Counted from the first letter of the stretch, positions 28,195 to 40,747 are shown. The stretch: 64,000 nucleotides of DNA from Acidobacteriota bacterium (GCA_019639135.1 JAHBSL010000006.1:1-64000); one strand, 5' to 3'. A program made the numbers and translations. Notes: generated from the letters alone by a model not told the origin.

Positions 28195-29421
28195 ATGAAC
28201 TTAAAGACCACGAGATTGCACATCCTTCACGAGCGAAAGGACATGAGCAAGAACGCCAAGAAGGGCGTCTCGTTACACTGTCATACGGAGCACTCGAAGG
28301 AGATGCTCGACTTCATCCCGCATTACGCTGAGAAACTCCCAATAATTGCACAATTTTGGCGAAAGGAACGCGACAATTATGTGAAGCGAGAGGGCAAGGG
28401 CATCGATTTTTCAACTGCCTATTGGAGCCCGCCGCTCACCGCTCACGACGTTTACCGCATCGAGAAGGAACAGATCCATAACTGCGGGTTGGATTCGATA
28501 GTCTCATTGACCGACCACGATTCGATCGATGCAAACCTTTTGGTGAACGAACGCCTCGAAGGTGAGAACGCGCCGATCTCGCTCGAATGGACCGTTCCGT
28601 TTGCTTACGGGTTTTTCCACGTAGGTGTCCATAATCTTCCTAAGGATCGGGCCATAGACATCACCAAGGACCTGCTTGATTTCACATTCAATAAAGAAGT
28701 TCAGTCCGACGAGCGGCTCGCCGAGCTCTTTGCGATGCTTAATGAGCTTCCGGGCGTGCTTGTGATCCTGAACCATCCTCTTTGGGACATCGAGCTTGTC
28801 GGTCAGGAGCGGCATGAATTGCTTCTTAAAGATTTCATCCGCGTCCACGGCCGCTGGATACACGCTTTCGAGATCAATGGCTTCCGCACGTGGTCGGAGA
28901 ACAAGGCCGTTATCGAACTCGCAGAGTCGCTCGGCATTCCGCTCGCCACCGGCGGCGACCGCCACGGCTGCCAGCCGAATACGGTGATCAATTTAACGAA
29001 CGCCCAAACGTTCGAGGAATTTGCCGACGAGATCCGAGTTGAAAAACGAAGCGAGGTCGTGCTGATGCCGGAATACGAACATCCGCTTCACTCGCGGCAG
29101 CTTCGTTCGTTCTCGGAGATCCTTAAGTATTACGATGAGTTCCCCGATGGCCGTAAGCGCTGGTTCGACCGCGTGTTTTTTGACATCGGCGATGGGGAAG
29201 GGCTTCGGCCGCTTTCGGTCCACTGGAAGCGTGGCGGCCCGACGTGGCTGCGCTGGGCTATCTGGACTCTCGGTGTGCTGGGCAGCCCGCGTTTGATGCC
29301 CGTGTTTCGTATTGCTAGAAAAAAGAAGGACCGAGTCCCGAAGAGCGAAGAAATGGCCCGCTTCGATGTGCCGGAGAGGCGCGAGATCGCGACTGAATTG
29401 TCCGGTGAAAGCACAGCATGA
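28195..29421 (+). CDS. PHP-domain protein (putative metal-dependent phosphoesterase)
   Basis: A 408-residue protein with the metal-binding motifs of the PHP superfamily: HCHTEHS at 28-34, TDHDS near 107, LNHPLWD near 197 and GGDRHG near 261. The C-terminal 100 residues are basic, with a short hydrophobic stretch (WLRWAIWTLGVLG), perhaps a membrane contact. The family hydrolyses phosphoesters, often of nucleotides or sugar phosphates. Here it heads a run of glycosyltransferase and lipid genes, so a phosphorylated sugar or lipid intermediate is a reasonable but unproved substrate. The gaggac stretch before 28195 supports this ATG; 28243 is an alternative. Confidence 0.82.
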   Translation: MNLKTTRLHILHERKDMSKNAKKGVSLHCHTEHSKEMLDFIPHYAEKLPIIAQFWRKERDNYVKREGKGIDFSTAYWSPPLTAHDVYRIEKEQIHNCGLDSIVSLTDHDSIDANLLVNERLEGENAPISLEWTVPFAYGFFHVGVHNLPKDRAIDITKDLLDFTFNKEVQSDERLAELFAMLNELPGVLVILNHPLWDIELVGQERHELLLKDFIRVHGRWIHAFEINGFRTWSENKAVIELAESLGIPLATGGDRHGCQPNTVINLTNAQTFEEFADEIRVEKRSEVVLMPEYEHPLHSRQLRSFSEILKYYDEFPDGRKRWFDRVFFDIGDGEGLRPLSVHWKRGGPTWLRWAIWTLGVLGSPRLMPVFRIARKKKDRVPKSEEMARFDVPERREIATELSGESTA

Positions 29422-29463
29422 TCCATCGTGACTCTTAGCGACATTTGCTGACGATTTATCACG

Positions 29464-29488
29464 CAGGCGGGCGTTAATCGGCCGCCTG
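29464..29488 (+). terminator. Possible terminator after the PHP gene
   Basis: CAGGCGG at 29464-29470 pairs with CCGCCTG at 29482-29488, followed by a modest T-rich stretch. It may be only partial. Confidence 0.45.
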
Positions 29489-29520
29489 TCAATTTTATAG
29501 AGGCCCTGCGATCATTTTTT

Positions 29521-30735
29521 GTGGATAGAATACCGAAAGTAGCCTTTTTTCCAGATTCTTACCTTGAGGTCAACGGCGCGGCGATGACGTGCCGGCGGCT
29601 GACCGACTTTGCCCAAAAGAACAAACTCCCGATGCTGGTCATCCACGCCGGCAGGCAAACGAAGACGTGGGACGAAGGAAGCGTCCGTCAGATGCGGCTC
29701 AAACGCTCGGCGGTCTCTTTTTCTCTCGACGAAGAGCTTGCATACGATCCGCTCTTTCAGCGTCACACTAATAAGGTCCTCAAGGCATTAATGGAGTTCC
29801 AGCCAGACGTCATTCACATCACGGGCCTGAACGACGTTAGCATCGTTGGGGCTTATCTTGCATGGAAGTTGCAGCTTCCGTTGCTCGGCTCGTGGCATAC
29901 GAACGTCCATGAATTTGCCGCCCAACGCCTGCGCCGGATGATGCGTTTTCTGCCTAAAGGTCTCACAAATTCGATCTCCGGGTTTGCCGAGAAGAAGATA
30001 CTTGACGGCACGGTGCTTTATTACAAGATGCCGAAGGTCGTGCTAGCACCGAATCAGGAATTGATCGACCTTCTTGGGAAAGGAACACACCGCAAAGCTC
30101 TTTTTATGGGACGCGGCGTCGATGCGGATAACTTTTCGCCCTCGAAACGAACGGTCAACGACGGCGTCTTCCGGATCGGATTCGTCGGACGGCTCCGTGC
30201 GGAAAAGAACGTCAGGATGTTCGTCGATCTTGAAGAAGAACTGCTAAAGAAAGGAAAGACGAATTTCAAGTTCCTGATCGTCGGCGAGGGTAACGAGCGC
30301 GAATACCTTCAGCGTAATTTGAAGAACGCGGAGTTCACCGGCTTTCTCTCCGGTGAGCAGTTGGCCGAAGCATACGCCAACATGGATGTATTCGTCTTTG
30401 CTTCGGAAACGGACGCCTTTGGCAATGTCGCACAGGAAGCGGCAGCTTCTGGCGTGGTTCCGATCGTATCAGACAAGGGCGGTCCGAAATTTTTGGTCAA
30501 AAACGGCGAATCCGGTTTTGTCGCCGCAGGCCTCGACGACTATCGTGACAGGGTCATCGAACTGATGGATGACCGGCATAAGCTAGAGACAATGCGGCAG
30601 AACGCTCGGGCATCAGCCGAGTCCAAATCATGGGACGCTATCTTCGAATCGGTTTACGAGGCCTATAACGAGACGATCCGGTTGGAAGAAGAGAAAAAAC
30701 GCTCGCTCGAGAAAAATACCGCGGAGGCCGCCTGA
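29521..30735 (+). CDS. GT4 family glycosyltransferase
   Basis: Retaining GT-B glycosyltransferase of 404 residues. The N-terminal acceptor domain opens with KVAFFPDSYLEVNGAAMT, like MgtA/PimB-type enzymes that glycosylate lipids. The donor domain has FRIGFVGRLRAEKNV, FLIVGEGNE and the EX7E region ASETDAFGNVAQEAAASG. The GTG at 29521 is the only start that keeps the conserved beginning; it has no clear ribosome-binding site. The membrane-protein gene follows after 24 bases. With btaAB downstream, a diacylglycerol or polyprenyl acceptor is plausible but inferred. Confidence 0.9.
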   Translation: MDRIPKVAFFPDSYLEVNGAAMTCRRLTDFAQKNKLPMLVIHAGRQTKTWDEGSVRQMRLKRSAVSFSLDEELAYDPLFQRHTNKVLKALMEFQPDVIHITGLNDVSIVGAYLAWKLQLPLLGSWHTNVHEFAAQRLRRMMRFLPKGLTNSISGFAEKKILDGTVLYYKMPKVVLAPNQELIDLLGKGTHRKALFMGRGVDADNFSPSKRTVNDGVFRIGFVGRLRAEKNVRMFVDLEEELLKKGKTNFKFLIVGEGNEREYLQRNLKNAEFTGFLSGEQLAEAYANMDVFVFASETDAFGNVAQEAAASGVVPIVSDKGGPKFLVKNGESGFVAAGLDDYRDRVIELMDDRHKLETMRQNARASAESKSWDAIFESVYEAYNETIRLEEEKKRSLEKNTAEAA

Positions 30736-30759
30736 GCCATCGATACCGAACGGCCAAAA

Positions 30760-31575
30760 ATGAGAGAAATATCGGTCGATGAAGTTCCGGAAATTCCCGT
30801 CTCGCATACGATCGGCGAGGCGATGCGGATACTCTGGAACGACCCTTCGCTCTTCATTCGCTACTGGAATTACAAGGGAGCGATCTTCAGCGGCATTCTG
30901 CGCGCTCCGATCTTCTTTGCCACGTATCTTATTGGCAAAGAAGCTCTAAGGCTCGCACTTCTCGCGGCACTTGTTCAGTTCGTTTTTCGCTTCTTTTTTG
31001 CCGGAGTCGGCGGTGCGTTGATCCAGGCATTTCGCCGCGTTGAACCGCCCTGGAAAGCCCTGCTGACCATTATGGTCCTGGTGCCGACCGTAAGCCATTT
31101 TTTCGAGTTTCTGCTGCAGGCAGGCTTCGGTTATTTGACCGCAACGCAGGACCAAACCTCGGGAGCCATACTTCGTTCCGTCTGTGTTTCGATAATTTCG
31201 GCGCTCTTTACGCTTTTCGCCATGCGGCGCGGCGTAATGATCGTTGGCGAGGCTGAAAGCAAATCGCTGATCAGCGACATTTCGAAGCTTCCGCTTGTGA
31301 TCTTCCACTTCGTCGCGTTCATCCCGAACGAGGTTTCGTATATGCTCCGCCGCGGAGCTTACCTTGGAGCTATTCTTACCATCGCCGGCTTCGGTATCTT
31401 TTCGCAGTTGCTTGTCTGGGCGATAACGAATAAGCCCTTCTGGACATATGGCGGAGGAAAAGAGGCCGCGTTCGTAAAGTACTGGGGCGTTGACGGCATG
31501 ATACTGCTCGTGCTTGCGGTGATCACGTCATCCGTGGTCTTCGCTTCACAGCGCGGAAGGCACAAAGAACATTAG
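30760..31575 (+). CDS. Multi-pass membrane protein between two glycosyltransferases
   Basis: A 271-residue protein with about six hydrophobic helices (for example ALRLALLAALVQFVFRFFFA, SVCVSIISALFTLFA and GMILLVLAVITSSVVF). No known family motif was recognised. Its stop overlaps the start of the next glycosyltransferase (TAGTG), so the two are translationally coupled. It could anchor or assist the adjacent GT4 enzymes or move their product, but the sequence alone does not show this. Confidence 0.8.
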   Translation: MREISVDEVPEIPVSHTIGEAMRILWNDPSLFIRYWNYKGAIFSGILRAPIFFATYLIGKEALRLALLAALVQFVFRFFFAGVGGALIQAFRRVEPPWKALLTIMVLVPTVSHFFEFLLQAGFGYLTATQDQTSGAILRSVCVSIISALFTLFAMRRGVMIVGEAESKSLISDISKLPLVIFHFVAFIPNEVSYMLRRGAYLGAILTIAGFGIFSQLLVWAITNKPFWTYGGGKEAAFVKYWGVDGMILLVLAVITSSVVFASQRGRHKEH

Positions 31576-32933
31576 TGAGCTCATCTCGTTTCAAAACACT
31601 TCACATCACCAACTATTACCACAAGAATTCGGGTGGTATCAGTACCTCATATAACAATTTGCTCGCGGCCGCCGGCAGGCTCAAACGCGAAGCCGTCCTG
31701 ATCGTTCCGGGTGAGAAGGAAGAGATCGAAGAGGTCAATGAATTTGCCAGAATTTATTACGTCCCGGCTCGTTATTCCCCGATCTTCGATAAGCGGTATC
31801 GGATCATAATGCCGTGGCAGTATATGAACGGCGGCTCGCTCATCCGCGAGATCATGCTTAAGGAGCGGCCGGACCTGGTCGAGGTCACGGACAAATACAC
31901 CCTAAGCATGATGGGGGCGATGATCAGGACGAACAGTTTTAAAAAGCTCGGCCGGCCGATACTTGTGCATTTCTCATGCGAACGAATGGACGATAACGTC
32001 GGCTCGTTTCTCGTCGGCGGGCGGGCGGGAGAGTGGTTCGCCCGGCAGATCATCGGCAAATACACATTGCCGAGCTTTGATTTCCATATCGCAAATTCGG
32101 TATATACGGCGGAGGAGTTTTACCTTTCGACCGAAAAGACCGGCGGGCTGATGCGGCGAACGTGGCGGTGGCTGAAAGCTCCGCGGGTCGTACTTGCAGA
32201 CCGCGTGTTCGTGTGCCCCCGCGGCGTCGATGCGGTGCAATTCACACCCGAACGCAAGAGCGAGGCGGGCCGGGCAAAGCTCATCGAACTTTCCGGCATT
32301 CCAAAAGATGCATTTGCGATCCTTTACGCCGGGCGGATCTCGCCGGAGAAGAACGTCGGGTTGCTCATTGAAATGATGAAGGAGCTTGCAAGCGACACGC
32401 GCGATTTTCGGCTCCTGGTCGCCGGTGCCGGGCCGCAGGAGGAATGGCTTCGTGCCGAAGGCGAAAAGCTCGGTGAGAACAAGGTCGTCTTGCTAGGGCA
32501 TCGCGATAAAGAAACGCTGGCGGACCTTTACGCAAATGCCGATGTGTTCGTTCACCCGAACCCGAAAGAACCATTTGGGATCGCACCGCTTGAGGCGATG
32601 GCGTCGGGCGTGCCAACGGTCGCTCCAAGAGCCGGCGGAATACTTTCCTACGCGACGGACGAGAACGCCTGGCTCTTGCCGCCCGTAGGAAAGGCTTTTG
32701 CCGATGCTGTAGGGTCGATCGCCGGCGACCCCGAAGCGGCAAAGCTCCGCTCCGAGAAGGCGGTCGAAACAGCACGAGCGAACACGCGCGAGGCTTCGAC
32801 CCAGCGGCTCTTCGATACCTACGACAGGATCTTCGAGGAGTTTCATTCCCGCCGCGATCTTTACACAGATGTCGAGGCCGCATCGACTTTCGACCACGTT
32901 GAGCTTCTTCGAAAAACCGGAAGCGGCCGTTGA
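31575..32933 (+). CDS. GT4 family glycosyltransferase
   Basis: Second GT-B retaining glycosyltransferase of this locus, 452 residues, starting at a GTG that overlaps the preceding stop codon by one base. The N-terminal ITNYYHKNSGGISTSYNNLL matches the acceptor-domain opening of GT4 enzymes. The donor domain contains LYAGRISPEKNVGLLIE, LVAGAGPQEEW and the HPNPKEPFGIAPLEAMASG motif with the conserved EX7E glutamates. A basic-hydrophobic insertion around residues 185-205 may contact the membrane. It differs clearly from the first GT4 gene, so the two probably act in sequence. Confidence 0.9.
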   Translation: MSSSRFKTLHITNYYHKNSGGISTSYNNLLAAAGRLKREAVLIVPGEKEEIEEVNEFARIYYVPARYSPIFDKRYRIIMPWQYMNGGSLIREIMLKERPDLVEVTDKYTLSMMGAMIRTNSFKKLGRPILVHFSCERMDDNVGSFLVGGRAGEWFARQIIGKYTLPSFDFHIANSVYTAEEFYLSTEKTGGLMRRTWRWLKAPRVVLADRVFVCPRGVDAVQFTPERKSEAGRAKLIELSGIPKDAFAILYAGRISPEKNVGLLIEMMKELASDTRDFRLLVAGAGPQEEWLRAEGEKLGENKVVLLGHRDKETLADLYANADVFVHPNPKEPFGIAPLEAMASGVPTVAPRAGGILSYATDENAWLLPPVGKAFADAVGSIAGDPEAAKLRSEKAVETARANTREASTQRLFDTYDRIFEEFHSRRDLYTDVEAASTFDHVELLRKTGSGR

Positions 32934-32969
32934 TTCACCGCCGGTTATTGCTAGACTAATTGTTTACAA

Positions 32970-34067
32970 ATGCTCGAGCTTGTCCTCGCAAATCTACGTG
33001 TACGCCCTTTTAGAACGCTGCTGAGCATTGTCGGCGTTGCTCTCGGAGTTGTGCTCGTCGTTCTTTTCACCGGGCTCGCCCGCGGGATGTCGAACGATAT
33101 GGCAAAACGGGCGGCGAACTGGAGGGCCGAGATCGTTTTCACGCGTGCCGGAGCGATGACCTACGACAGCTCGAACTCTCCGGTCCCGACGGCATATGCC
33201 GATCGGTTGCTTGAGATCGAGGGCGTTGAATCGACAATTCCGGTGATCCGCTACATCGCGCCGAGCCCGACGGGCCGCTGGGGCATAATGCAACTCGACG
33301 GGCTCGACTGGGAACCATTTGCCCGGATGAACGAGATGCAGATCGTCGAGGGCCGGGCACCGACCGGCGAGAACGAAGTTATCCTCGATGAACGCCGGAT
33401 GATAGAAGACAACGTCAAGGTCGGCGACAAGATCGAACTTCTTGGACGTGATTTTACGATCGCAGGTGTTTTTTCTCCGCCCTCGGGTTCGCGGATCAAG
33501 ATGCCGCTCGCGACGATGCAGAACATCCTCGAGGTCAAGGATAAATGCACTTACATTCTTGTCAAGATCAAGGACGGAGAGGACCCGGATGCGGTAGCGG
33601 CGAGGATAAACTCGGAGCTTCCCGGTAACAAGGTCAACCTGACCCGCGATTGGATCATCGATGCACAGGAGCGGATCCCGGCCCTCAATACATTTCTGCG
33701 AGTTATGGTTGGGCTTGGTGCGTTCGTTTCGACGATCTTCGTTCTGCTCTCGCTTTATACGACCATTACCGAGCGGCGAAAAGAGATAGGCATCCTTAAA
33801 TCACTCGGAGCATCGAAAGGATTTATTGTCTCAGCCATCGAGGGCGAAGCCTTTGCCGTCGGTGTACTCGGCGTTATTTTTGGGCTTTTTGCTGCATTTG
33901 CCGCTTCCCTTTTGATCGGCTATTTCTTCGATCTGGTTTTCGAATTCAGCCTCGGCTGGGTTCTGACTGCGGTCGCCATCGCCATCGGCGGGAGTCTGGT
34001 CGGAGCGCTCTACCCGGCCTGGAAAGCATCGGCGATCGATCCGGTCGAAGTGATGGTAAACGAATAA
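32970..34067 (+). CDS. ABC transporter permease (FtsX/MacB type)
   Basis: A 365-residue permease with an N-terminal membrane helix (LLSIVGVALGVVLVVLFTGLARGM), a periplasmic MacB-like core domain of about 220 residues and three C-terminal helices with TTITERRKEIGILKSLGAS, the ATPase-coupling helix of the family. It ends in YPAWKASAIDPVEVM, the standard C-terminus. MacB-type permeases act with a separate ATPase in lipoprotein or efflux work. No ATPase gene adjoins it here, so the partner is encoded elsewhere. It lies in the glycosyltransferase-btaAB run. Confidence 0.9.
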   Translation: MLELVLANLRVRPFRTLLSIVGVALGVVLVVLFTGLARGMSNDMAKRAANWRAEIVFTRAGAMTYDSSNSPVPTAYADRLLEIEGVESTIPVIRYIAPSPTGRWGIMQLDGLDWEPFARMNEMQIVEGRAPTGENEVILDERRMIEDNVKVGDKIELLGRDFTIAGVFSPPSGSRIKMPLATMQNILEVKDKCTYILVKIKDGEDPDAVAARINSELPGNKVNLTRDWIIDAQERIPALNTFLRVMVGLGAFVSTIFVLLSLYTTITERRKEIGILKSLGASKGFIVSAIEGEAFAVGVLGVIFGLFAAFAASLLIGYFFDLVFEFSLGWVLTAVAIAIGGSLVGALYPAWKASAIDPVEVMVNE

Positions 34068-34140
34068 GCGAGCGTAAATCCCTGTTAATTCGCGTTCACG
34101 CATTCTTGAACCCGAAACGCCAACGTGCAAAATCGTTAAC

Positions 34141-35373
34141 ATGGCACAGCAACTCGTACTTGAGGCCGTAAGGAACGAAAGCAGCGTCTCGACCCAGGGC
34201 ATTCTCCAGCGGCTCTTCGCTGCTTGGTTCGATGCCTTTGTTTACAACCAGATCTGGGAAGACCCGCGTGTCGATATCGCGGCACTCGAGATCGACGAAG
34301 ATTCCCGGATCCTGACCATCTCATCTGGCGGCTGCAACGCCCTCAACTATCTGCTCGAAGGGCCGCAAAGCGTCACCGCCGTTGACCTTAACCGTCATCA
34401 CATTTACCTGCTGGAGCTCAAAGTCGCGGCGATCCGTCATCTGCCGGGACATGATTCTTTCTTTGATCTCTTCGGTCGCGGGAAAGGGCCGCGGACGGGC
34501 TCGGATTATCTGAAATACATTGCACCGAACCTCAGCAAAGAGGCGCGAAACTTTTGGGAATCGAACACGCTTCTCGGTAGCCTTGCCTATGGCGACCGGA
34601 TCAGTTTCTTCCGTAACGCCGGGCTTTACGAGCACTCGCGAAACGGCTACTTTCTCCGGTTCTTTCATTGGCTGAGCCGCCGACTCGGCTGCGACCCGGT
34701 CGCCGTGCTGAAGGCAAAAACTCCCGAAGAACAGGAACGCCTTTTTGACGAGAAGATCGGTCCATTTTTTAAGAGCTCGCTCATTAAGCTGATCGGCCGT
34801 TTGCCGGTGACGCTCTTTGGGCTTGGCATTCCGCCGCAGCAATACGAAGAGCTAAAAAAGGACCTGGCCGAGGGCGGCAGCATCATCGACATCTACCGCG
34901 AACGCGCACACCGGCTCGCTTGTGGCTTCCCGATCGACGATAACTATTTTGCCTGGCAGGCATTCGACCGCCGGTATGACACCGAGAACCGAAAGGCACT
35001 GCCCGAGTATTTGAAGGAAGAAAACTTCGCGGCCCTAAAGGAAAATATTGGACGGCTTTCGTTTAAGGTCATCTCCGCGACGGATGAGATCCGGCAGCAG
35101 CCGGCCGGAACATTCAACCGCTTTGTGTTCCTTGACGCACAGGACTGGATGAACGCCGAACAGATGACAGAGCTCTGGACCGCGATCGCCGAGCGGACGG
35201 AGCCCGGTGCTCGGATAATTTTCAGAACCGCCGGGGCTGCGTCGCCGCTCGAAGCGGCACTTCCGGGGGACTTGTTCCAGCGGTTCGAGTATCACCGCGA
35301 GCTTTCCGCCGAGCTTTTCAAGCAGGACCGAGCCTCGATTTACGGTGGGTTTCATCTCTACGAACTCAAATGA
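34141..35373 (+). CDS. btaA: S-adenosylmethionine:diacylglycerol 3-amino-3-carboxypropyl transferase
   Basis: DUF3419/BtaA enzyme that moves the aminocarboxypropyl group of SAM to diacylglycerol, the first step to the betaine lipid DGTS. The 410-residue length is normal for BtaA. The N-terminal VYNQIWEDPRVDIAAL and ISSGGCNALNYL with AVDLNRHH form the SAM-binding part. SLAYGDRISFFRNAGLYEH and the C-terminal RFVFLDAQDWMN are further family blocks. It overlaps btaB by 4 bases (ATGA), which strengthens the assignment. Confidence 0.9.
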   Translation: MAQQLVLEAVRNESSVSTQGILQRLFAAWFDAFVYNQIWEDPRVDIAALEIDEDSRILTISSGGCNALNYLLEGPQSVTAVDLNRHHIYLLELKVAAIRHLPGHDSFFDLFGRGKGPRTGSDYLKYIAPNLSKEARNFWESNTLLGSLAYGDRISFFRNAGLYEHSRNGYFLRFFHWLSRRLGCDPVAVLKAKTPEEQERLFDEKIGPFFKSSLIKLIGRLPVTLFGLGIPPQQYEELKKDLAEGGSIIDIYRERAHRLACGFPIDDNYFAWQAFDRRYDTENRKALPEYLKEENFAALKENIGRLSFKVISATDEIRQQPAGTFNRFVFLDAQDWMNAEQMTELWTAIAERTEPGARIIFRTAGAASPLEAALPGDLFQRFEYHRELSAELFKQDRASIYGGFHLYELK

Positions 35374-36008
35374 CCGATGCGTTTGAAAGCATGGACCGGA
35401 TGTACCGGCTTCAGCGGTACTTCTATGACGCGACGCGAAAATACTACCTTCTCGGCCGCGACCGCCTGCTTGATGAAATGGACGTCAAACCCGGCGAACG
35501 CGTCCTTGAGGCGGGCTGCGGCACAGCACGGAACCTGATCATCCTCGCCAAACGCCACCCAAAGGCACACTTCTACGGCCTCGATGCATCTGCGGCGATG
35601 CTCGAAACGGCGCAGGCAAAGGTCGATGCCGCCGGCGTGACAAACATCACTCTCAAGACCGCCCTCGCCGACGACTTTCGCTTCGATTCGACCTTCGAAC
35701 TCGCCAAGCCCTTCGACAAGATCTTCTTTTCTTACTCGATCTCGATGATCCCGCCATGGCGTGAATCTATCCAAAACGCCCTCCATAACCTCGCCCCCGC
35801 AGGCTCGCTCTTCATCGTCGATTTCTACGACCAACGCGACTTGCCCGGCGCGTTTGCCCATTTGCTGCAATGGTGGCTTACAAAGTTTCACGTAACGCAT
35901 TGGGAAGGCCTTATGCCGTTTCTTGAAGAAGTGCGTGGGCGGTATGATGTGACAATCGAGCCGCTATACCGCCGCTATTCATTTCTGGCAAGGCTGTCAC
36001 CCAAGTAG
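35370..36008 (+). CDS. btaB: Diacylglyceryl-homoserine N-methyltransferase
   Basis: Class I SAM methyltransferase of 212 residues that would add three methyl groups to diacylglyceryl-homoserine, completing DGTS. The SAM motif VLEAGCGTARNLI is near residue 45, the acidic motif II GLDASAAML near 71, and IFFSYSISMIPPW is typical of BtaB. The assignment rests mainly on the 4-base overlap with btaA, since methyltransferases are hard to tell apart. It is the last gene of the plus-strand run. Confidence 0.87.
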   Translation: MTDAFESMDRMYRLQRYFYDATRKYYLLGRDRLLDEMDVKPGERVLEAGCGTARNLIILAKRHPKAHFYGLDASAAMLETAQAKVDAAGVTNITLKTALADDFRFDSTFELAKPFDKIFFSYSISMIPPWRESIQNALHNLAPAGSLFIVDFYDQRDLPGAFAHLLQWWLTKFHVTHWEGLMPFLEEVRGRYDVTIEPLYRRYSFLARLSPK

Positions 36009-36383
36009 ATCGACCACTTTCCAAATGAATACTCATACTTGGGAGAACTTAGCGTGAATCTCTACGCTTTAATGCAGGCGCATGAAGCGTAGAGTGGATG
36101 GCGACGTTTCTCGTTCTAGCAAGTTTAAGTTGTCGTATTTGTGAAAGATGACGGGTATTCGGTTCTTTGAATTGATCGGTCGGATGTCGTTGTTTGCCTC
36201 GGCTCTACCGCTTTGACGATGCCGCCAGGTGCCTCTTGCTTATTTTCGATCGCTTCATTCTCAGCCTCTTCCTCCATCCTCCCGCCGGTCGAAAACCCAA
36301 CTTACCCCTTGTAACATTCTACGGGATGCTTGCTATGCATAAGGGAATTTTAAGCATTATCACCTGTTCTTTTACGATCAATC
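36009..36383. other. Intergenic region after btaB
   Basis: 375 bases between convergent btaB and the glucose dehydrogenase gene. It contains a perfect 10-bp inverted repeat (36060-36069 with 36085-36094, 15-base loop), possibly a terminator without T-run. The frame at 36194 shows nothing protein-like. Confidence 0.5.
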
Positions 36384-37481
36384 CTAAGCGACTTCGCAGA
36401 AGGCTTTGATCACGCCGTTGCCGTTGGTGAGCGCCTCGAAAAGTTGTTCGTAATTTTCGAGCCCGTGGACCGGATGTGTTAGCAGGCGTTCGAGCCAGTC
36501 GCCGTATTCGAGCACGGCGGCGGCCATGTCTTTCGCCCCGCTCTCAAAATATTCCCGATTCGCATTGACCGTCCCAACCATCACGCGGTTGCCGAGAACG
36601 AAGTCGAGGTTTATCTTGTCCGCCGGCACCTCGGCCTTTCGGTCGCCGCCGGTCACACTCGAAAGGACCAGGACGCCGTTCTTCTCAAGTGCCTGCATCG
36701 CGTCGAAGACTATCGGCGAGAATCCCGTGGCTTCAAAGATGAGGTCAAACGCACCGTTCTTAACTGCGAAGTCCTGAACAGCGATGTCTTCGGTCGAAAC
36801 GTATTGAGCTCCGAGTTCCTCTATAAGGTCGGAGTTCAGATATGGCCGCTGCGAGCGGCCGAACGTGACCACCTCGATCCCTTTCAGCCGGAGCACGAGC
36901 GTTGCCAAAAGCCCGATCGTCCCTGCCCCGAGCACCGCCGCTCGCCGCGGCCGCCAAACGCGAAGCCGCCGCTGTATCTCATAGGCCTGTGTGATGCCTT
37001 TCTGCACGACCGTCATTGGCTCGAGCAGAACGCCGACGTTCTTCAAGCCCCGCGGGATCTTCACGACAAACTCTGCATCTTCTACGTAGTATTCCGAAAG
37101 AAAGCCGTGCCGCAGATTGATCCCGCGTTCAAAGTACTGATCGTCGGTCGTCATGTCGTTCGTGCCGATCAGGTCATAGATGCTGCCGCCCGGTCGCCTT
37201 ACCGTCGCTACGACATAGTCGCCGGGCTTGAGATCGCTGACCGCCGGCCCGACCTCTTCGACCACACCGAAACCTTCGTGACCGATGACAAGAAAGTCCT
37301 CGCCTTCCGGGGCCGCACCGTATTCGGCGCTGTTGATCTCTTTGTCCGTACCGTCAACTCCGACGCGGAGCACCTTCACCAAAACTCCTCGTCCTTTCGG
37401 CACCTCTTCGACCGACGGCCTCGGCATTTCTACAAGATGAACTGAACCCGGAACGCCCGGTTTAACTGCTATTGCTTTCAT
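36384..37481 (-). CDS. Glucose 1-dehydrogenase, zinc MDR type
   Basis: A 365-residue medium-chain dehydrogenase resembling archaeal glucose dehydrogenases. The catalytic-zinc loop reads [11 protein letters not shown], so Asp43 stands where most zinc MDRs have cysteine, as in haloarchaeal glucose dehydrogenase. GHEGFG with His68-Glu69 follows, and EPMTVV supplies another conserved acid. The Rossmann motif [10 protein letters not shown] lies near residue 186. The four-cysteine structural zinc site is missing. It lies 36 bases downstream of the GH63 glucosidase gene, suggesting that freed glucose is oxidised to gluconolactone. Confidence 0.86.
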   Translation of the reverse strand: MKAIAVKPGVPGSVHLVEMPRPSVEEVPKGRGVLVKVLRVGVDGTDKEINSAEYGAAPEGEDFLVIGHEGFGVVEEVGPAVSDLKPGDYVVATVRRPGGSIYDLIGTNDMTTDDQYFERGINLRHGFLSEYYVEDAEFVVKIPRGLKNVGVLLEPMTVVQKGITQAYEIQRRLRVWRPRRAAVLGAGTIGLLATLVLRLKGIEVVTFGRSQRPYLNSDLIEELGAQYVSTEDIAVQDFAVKNGAFDLIFEATGFSPIVFDAMQALEKNGVLVLSSVTGGDRKAEVPADKINLDFVLGNRVMVGTVNANREYFESGAKDMAAAVLEYGDWLERLLTHPVHGLENYEQLFEALTNGNGVIKAFCEVA

Positions 37482-37517
37482 GATTTTTTTCCCTAAGTCT
37501 CAAATCCGTTCGAGCGC

Positions 37518-40151
<2,634 letters not shown>

Positions 40152-40205
40152 CACGTCACCAATTCCTGCTCATTACCGCTTTATTCCTTTGGGCGGGTCT
40201 GTGTG

Positions 40206-40240
40206 AAAAATAAAATGGGAGCGAACCTGCCGCCCCCATT
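40206..40240 (-). terminator. Terminator of the YHS lipoprotein gene
   Basis: A 9-bp stem with one mismatch (40216-40224 with 40232-40240). On the minus strand it is followed by TTTATTTTT. Confidence 0.75.
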
Positions 40241-40261
40241 CACCAGTCGATCTTATGCAGA

Positions 40262-40747
40262 TCAGCCCTTTTTCACTGGCGGCTTTGTCTTAAAGGACTC
40301 CCAGTTCTTGTTGGCGTTCTCAATGCGTTCGCTCTGTTTCTTTTCCCAGGTCGCCTTCACGTCCATGTTGTAGTTCAGATACAGCTTACCATCGACCACC
40401 TTCCAGGCCTCGGGGTCACCGTCGGCGGTGTAACCTTCCGATACCGCATAAGAGCAATAGCCGCCATACTGCGGAGCATAGCGTTCAGGTTCGGCCTGAA
40501 AGGTTTTCATATTCTCTTCGGATGAAAAATACCAGGTGACGCCGTTCCAGACGTGCTTGAACCTCGGATCACCCTTAGCCGCAGAGCCGAGAGCAAAGTA
40601 AGCTACTGTGTCGTAGCCCTCAAGTGCCAGGCCGTCCGCCGATGCATTGAATCCGAGTTGCGTGTTTTGTTTGGCGCATGCTCCGATAATTGCTACGGCA
40701 GCGATTGCCGCCGTAAGGATCAATATTCTCTTTCCCGTAATGATCAT
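40262..40747 (-). CDS. YHS-domain lipoprotein
   Basis: A 161-residue protein with a lipoprotein signal (IIGAC, Cys24) and a YHS-type domain at about 35-110 ([35 protein letters not shown]). YHS domains are small, often metal-binding modules that accompany oxidases and transporters. The basic C-terminal tail (KTKPPVKKG) is unusual. It is the last gene of an aquaporin-GMC-VOC-YHS operon and overlaps the VOC gene by one base. Confidence 0.88.
   Translation of the reverse strand: MIITGKRILILTAAIAAVAIIGACAKQNTQLGFNASADGLALEGYDTVAYFALGSAAKGDPRFKHVWNGVTWYFSSEENMKTFQAEPERYAPQYGGYCSYAVSEGYTADGDPEAWKVVDGKLYLNYNMDVKATWEKKQSERIENANKNWESFKTKPPVKKG

Noticed and set aside
36194..36409. 71-codon frame after btaB
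   Set aside because: Overlaps the end of the dehydrogenase gene, no ribosome-binding site, no protein-like pattern.
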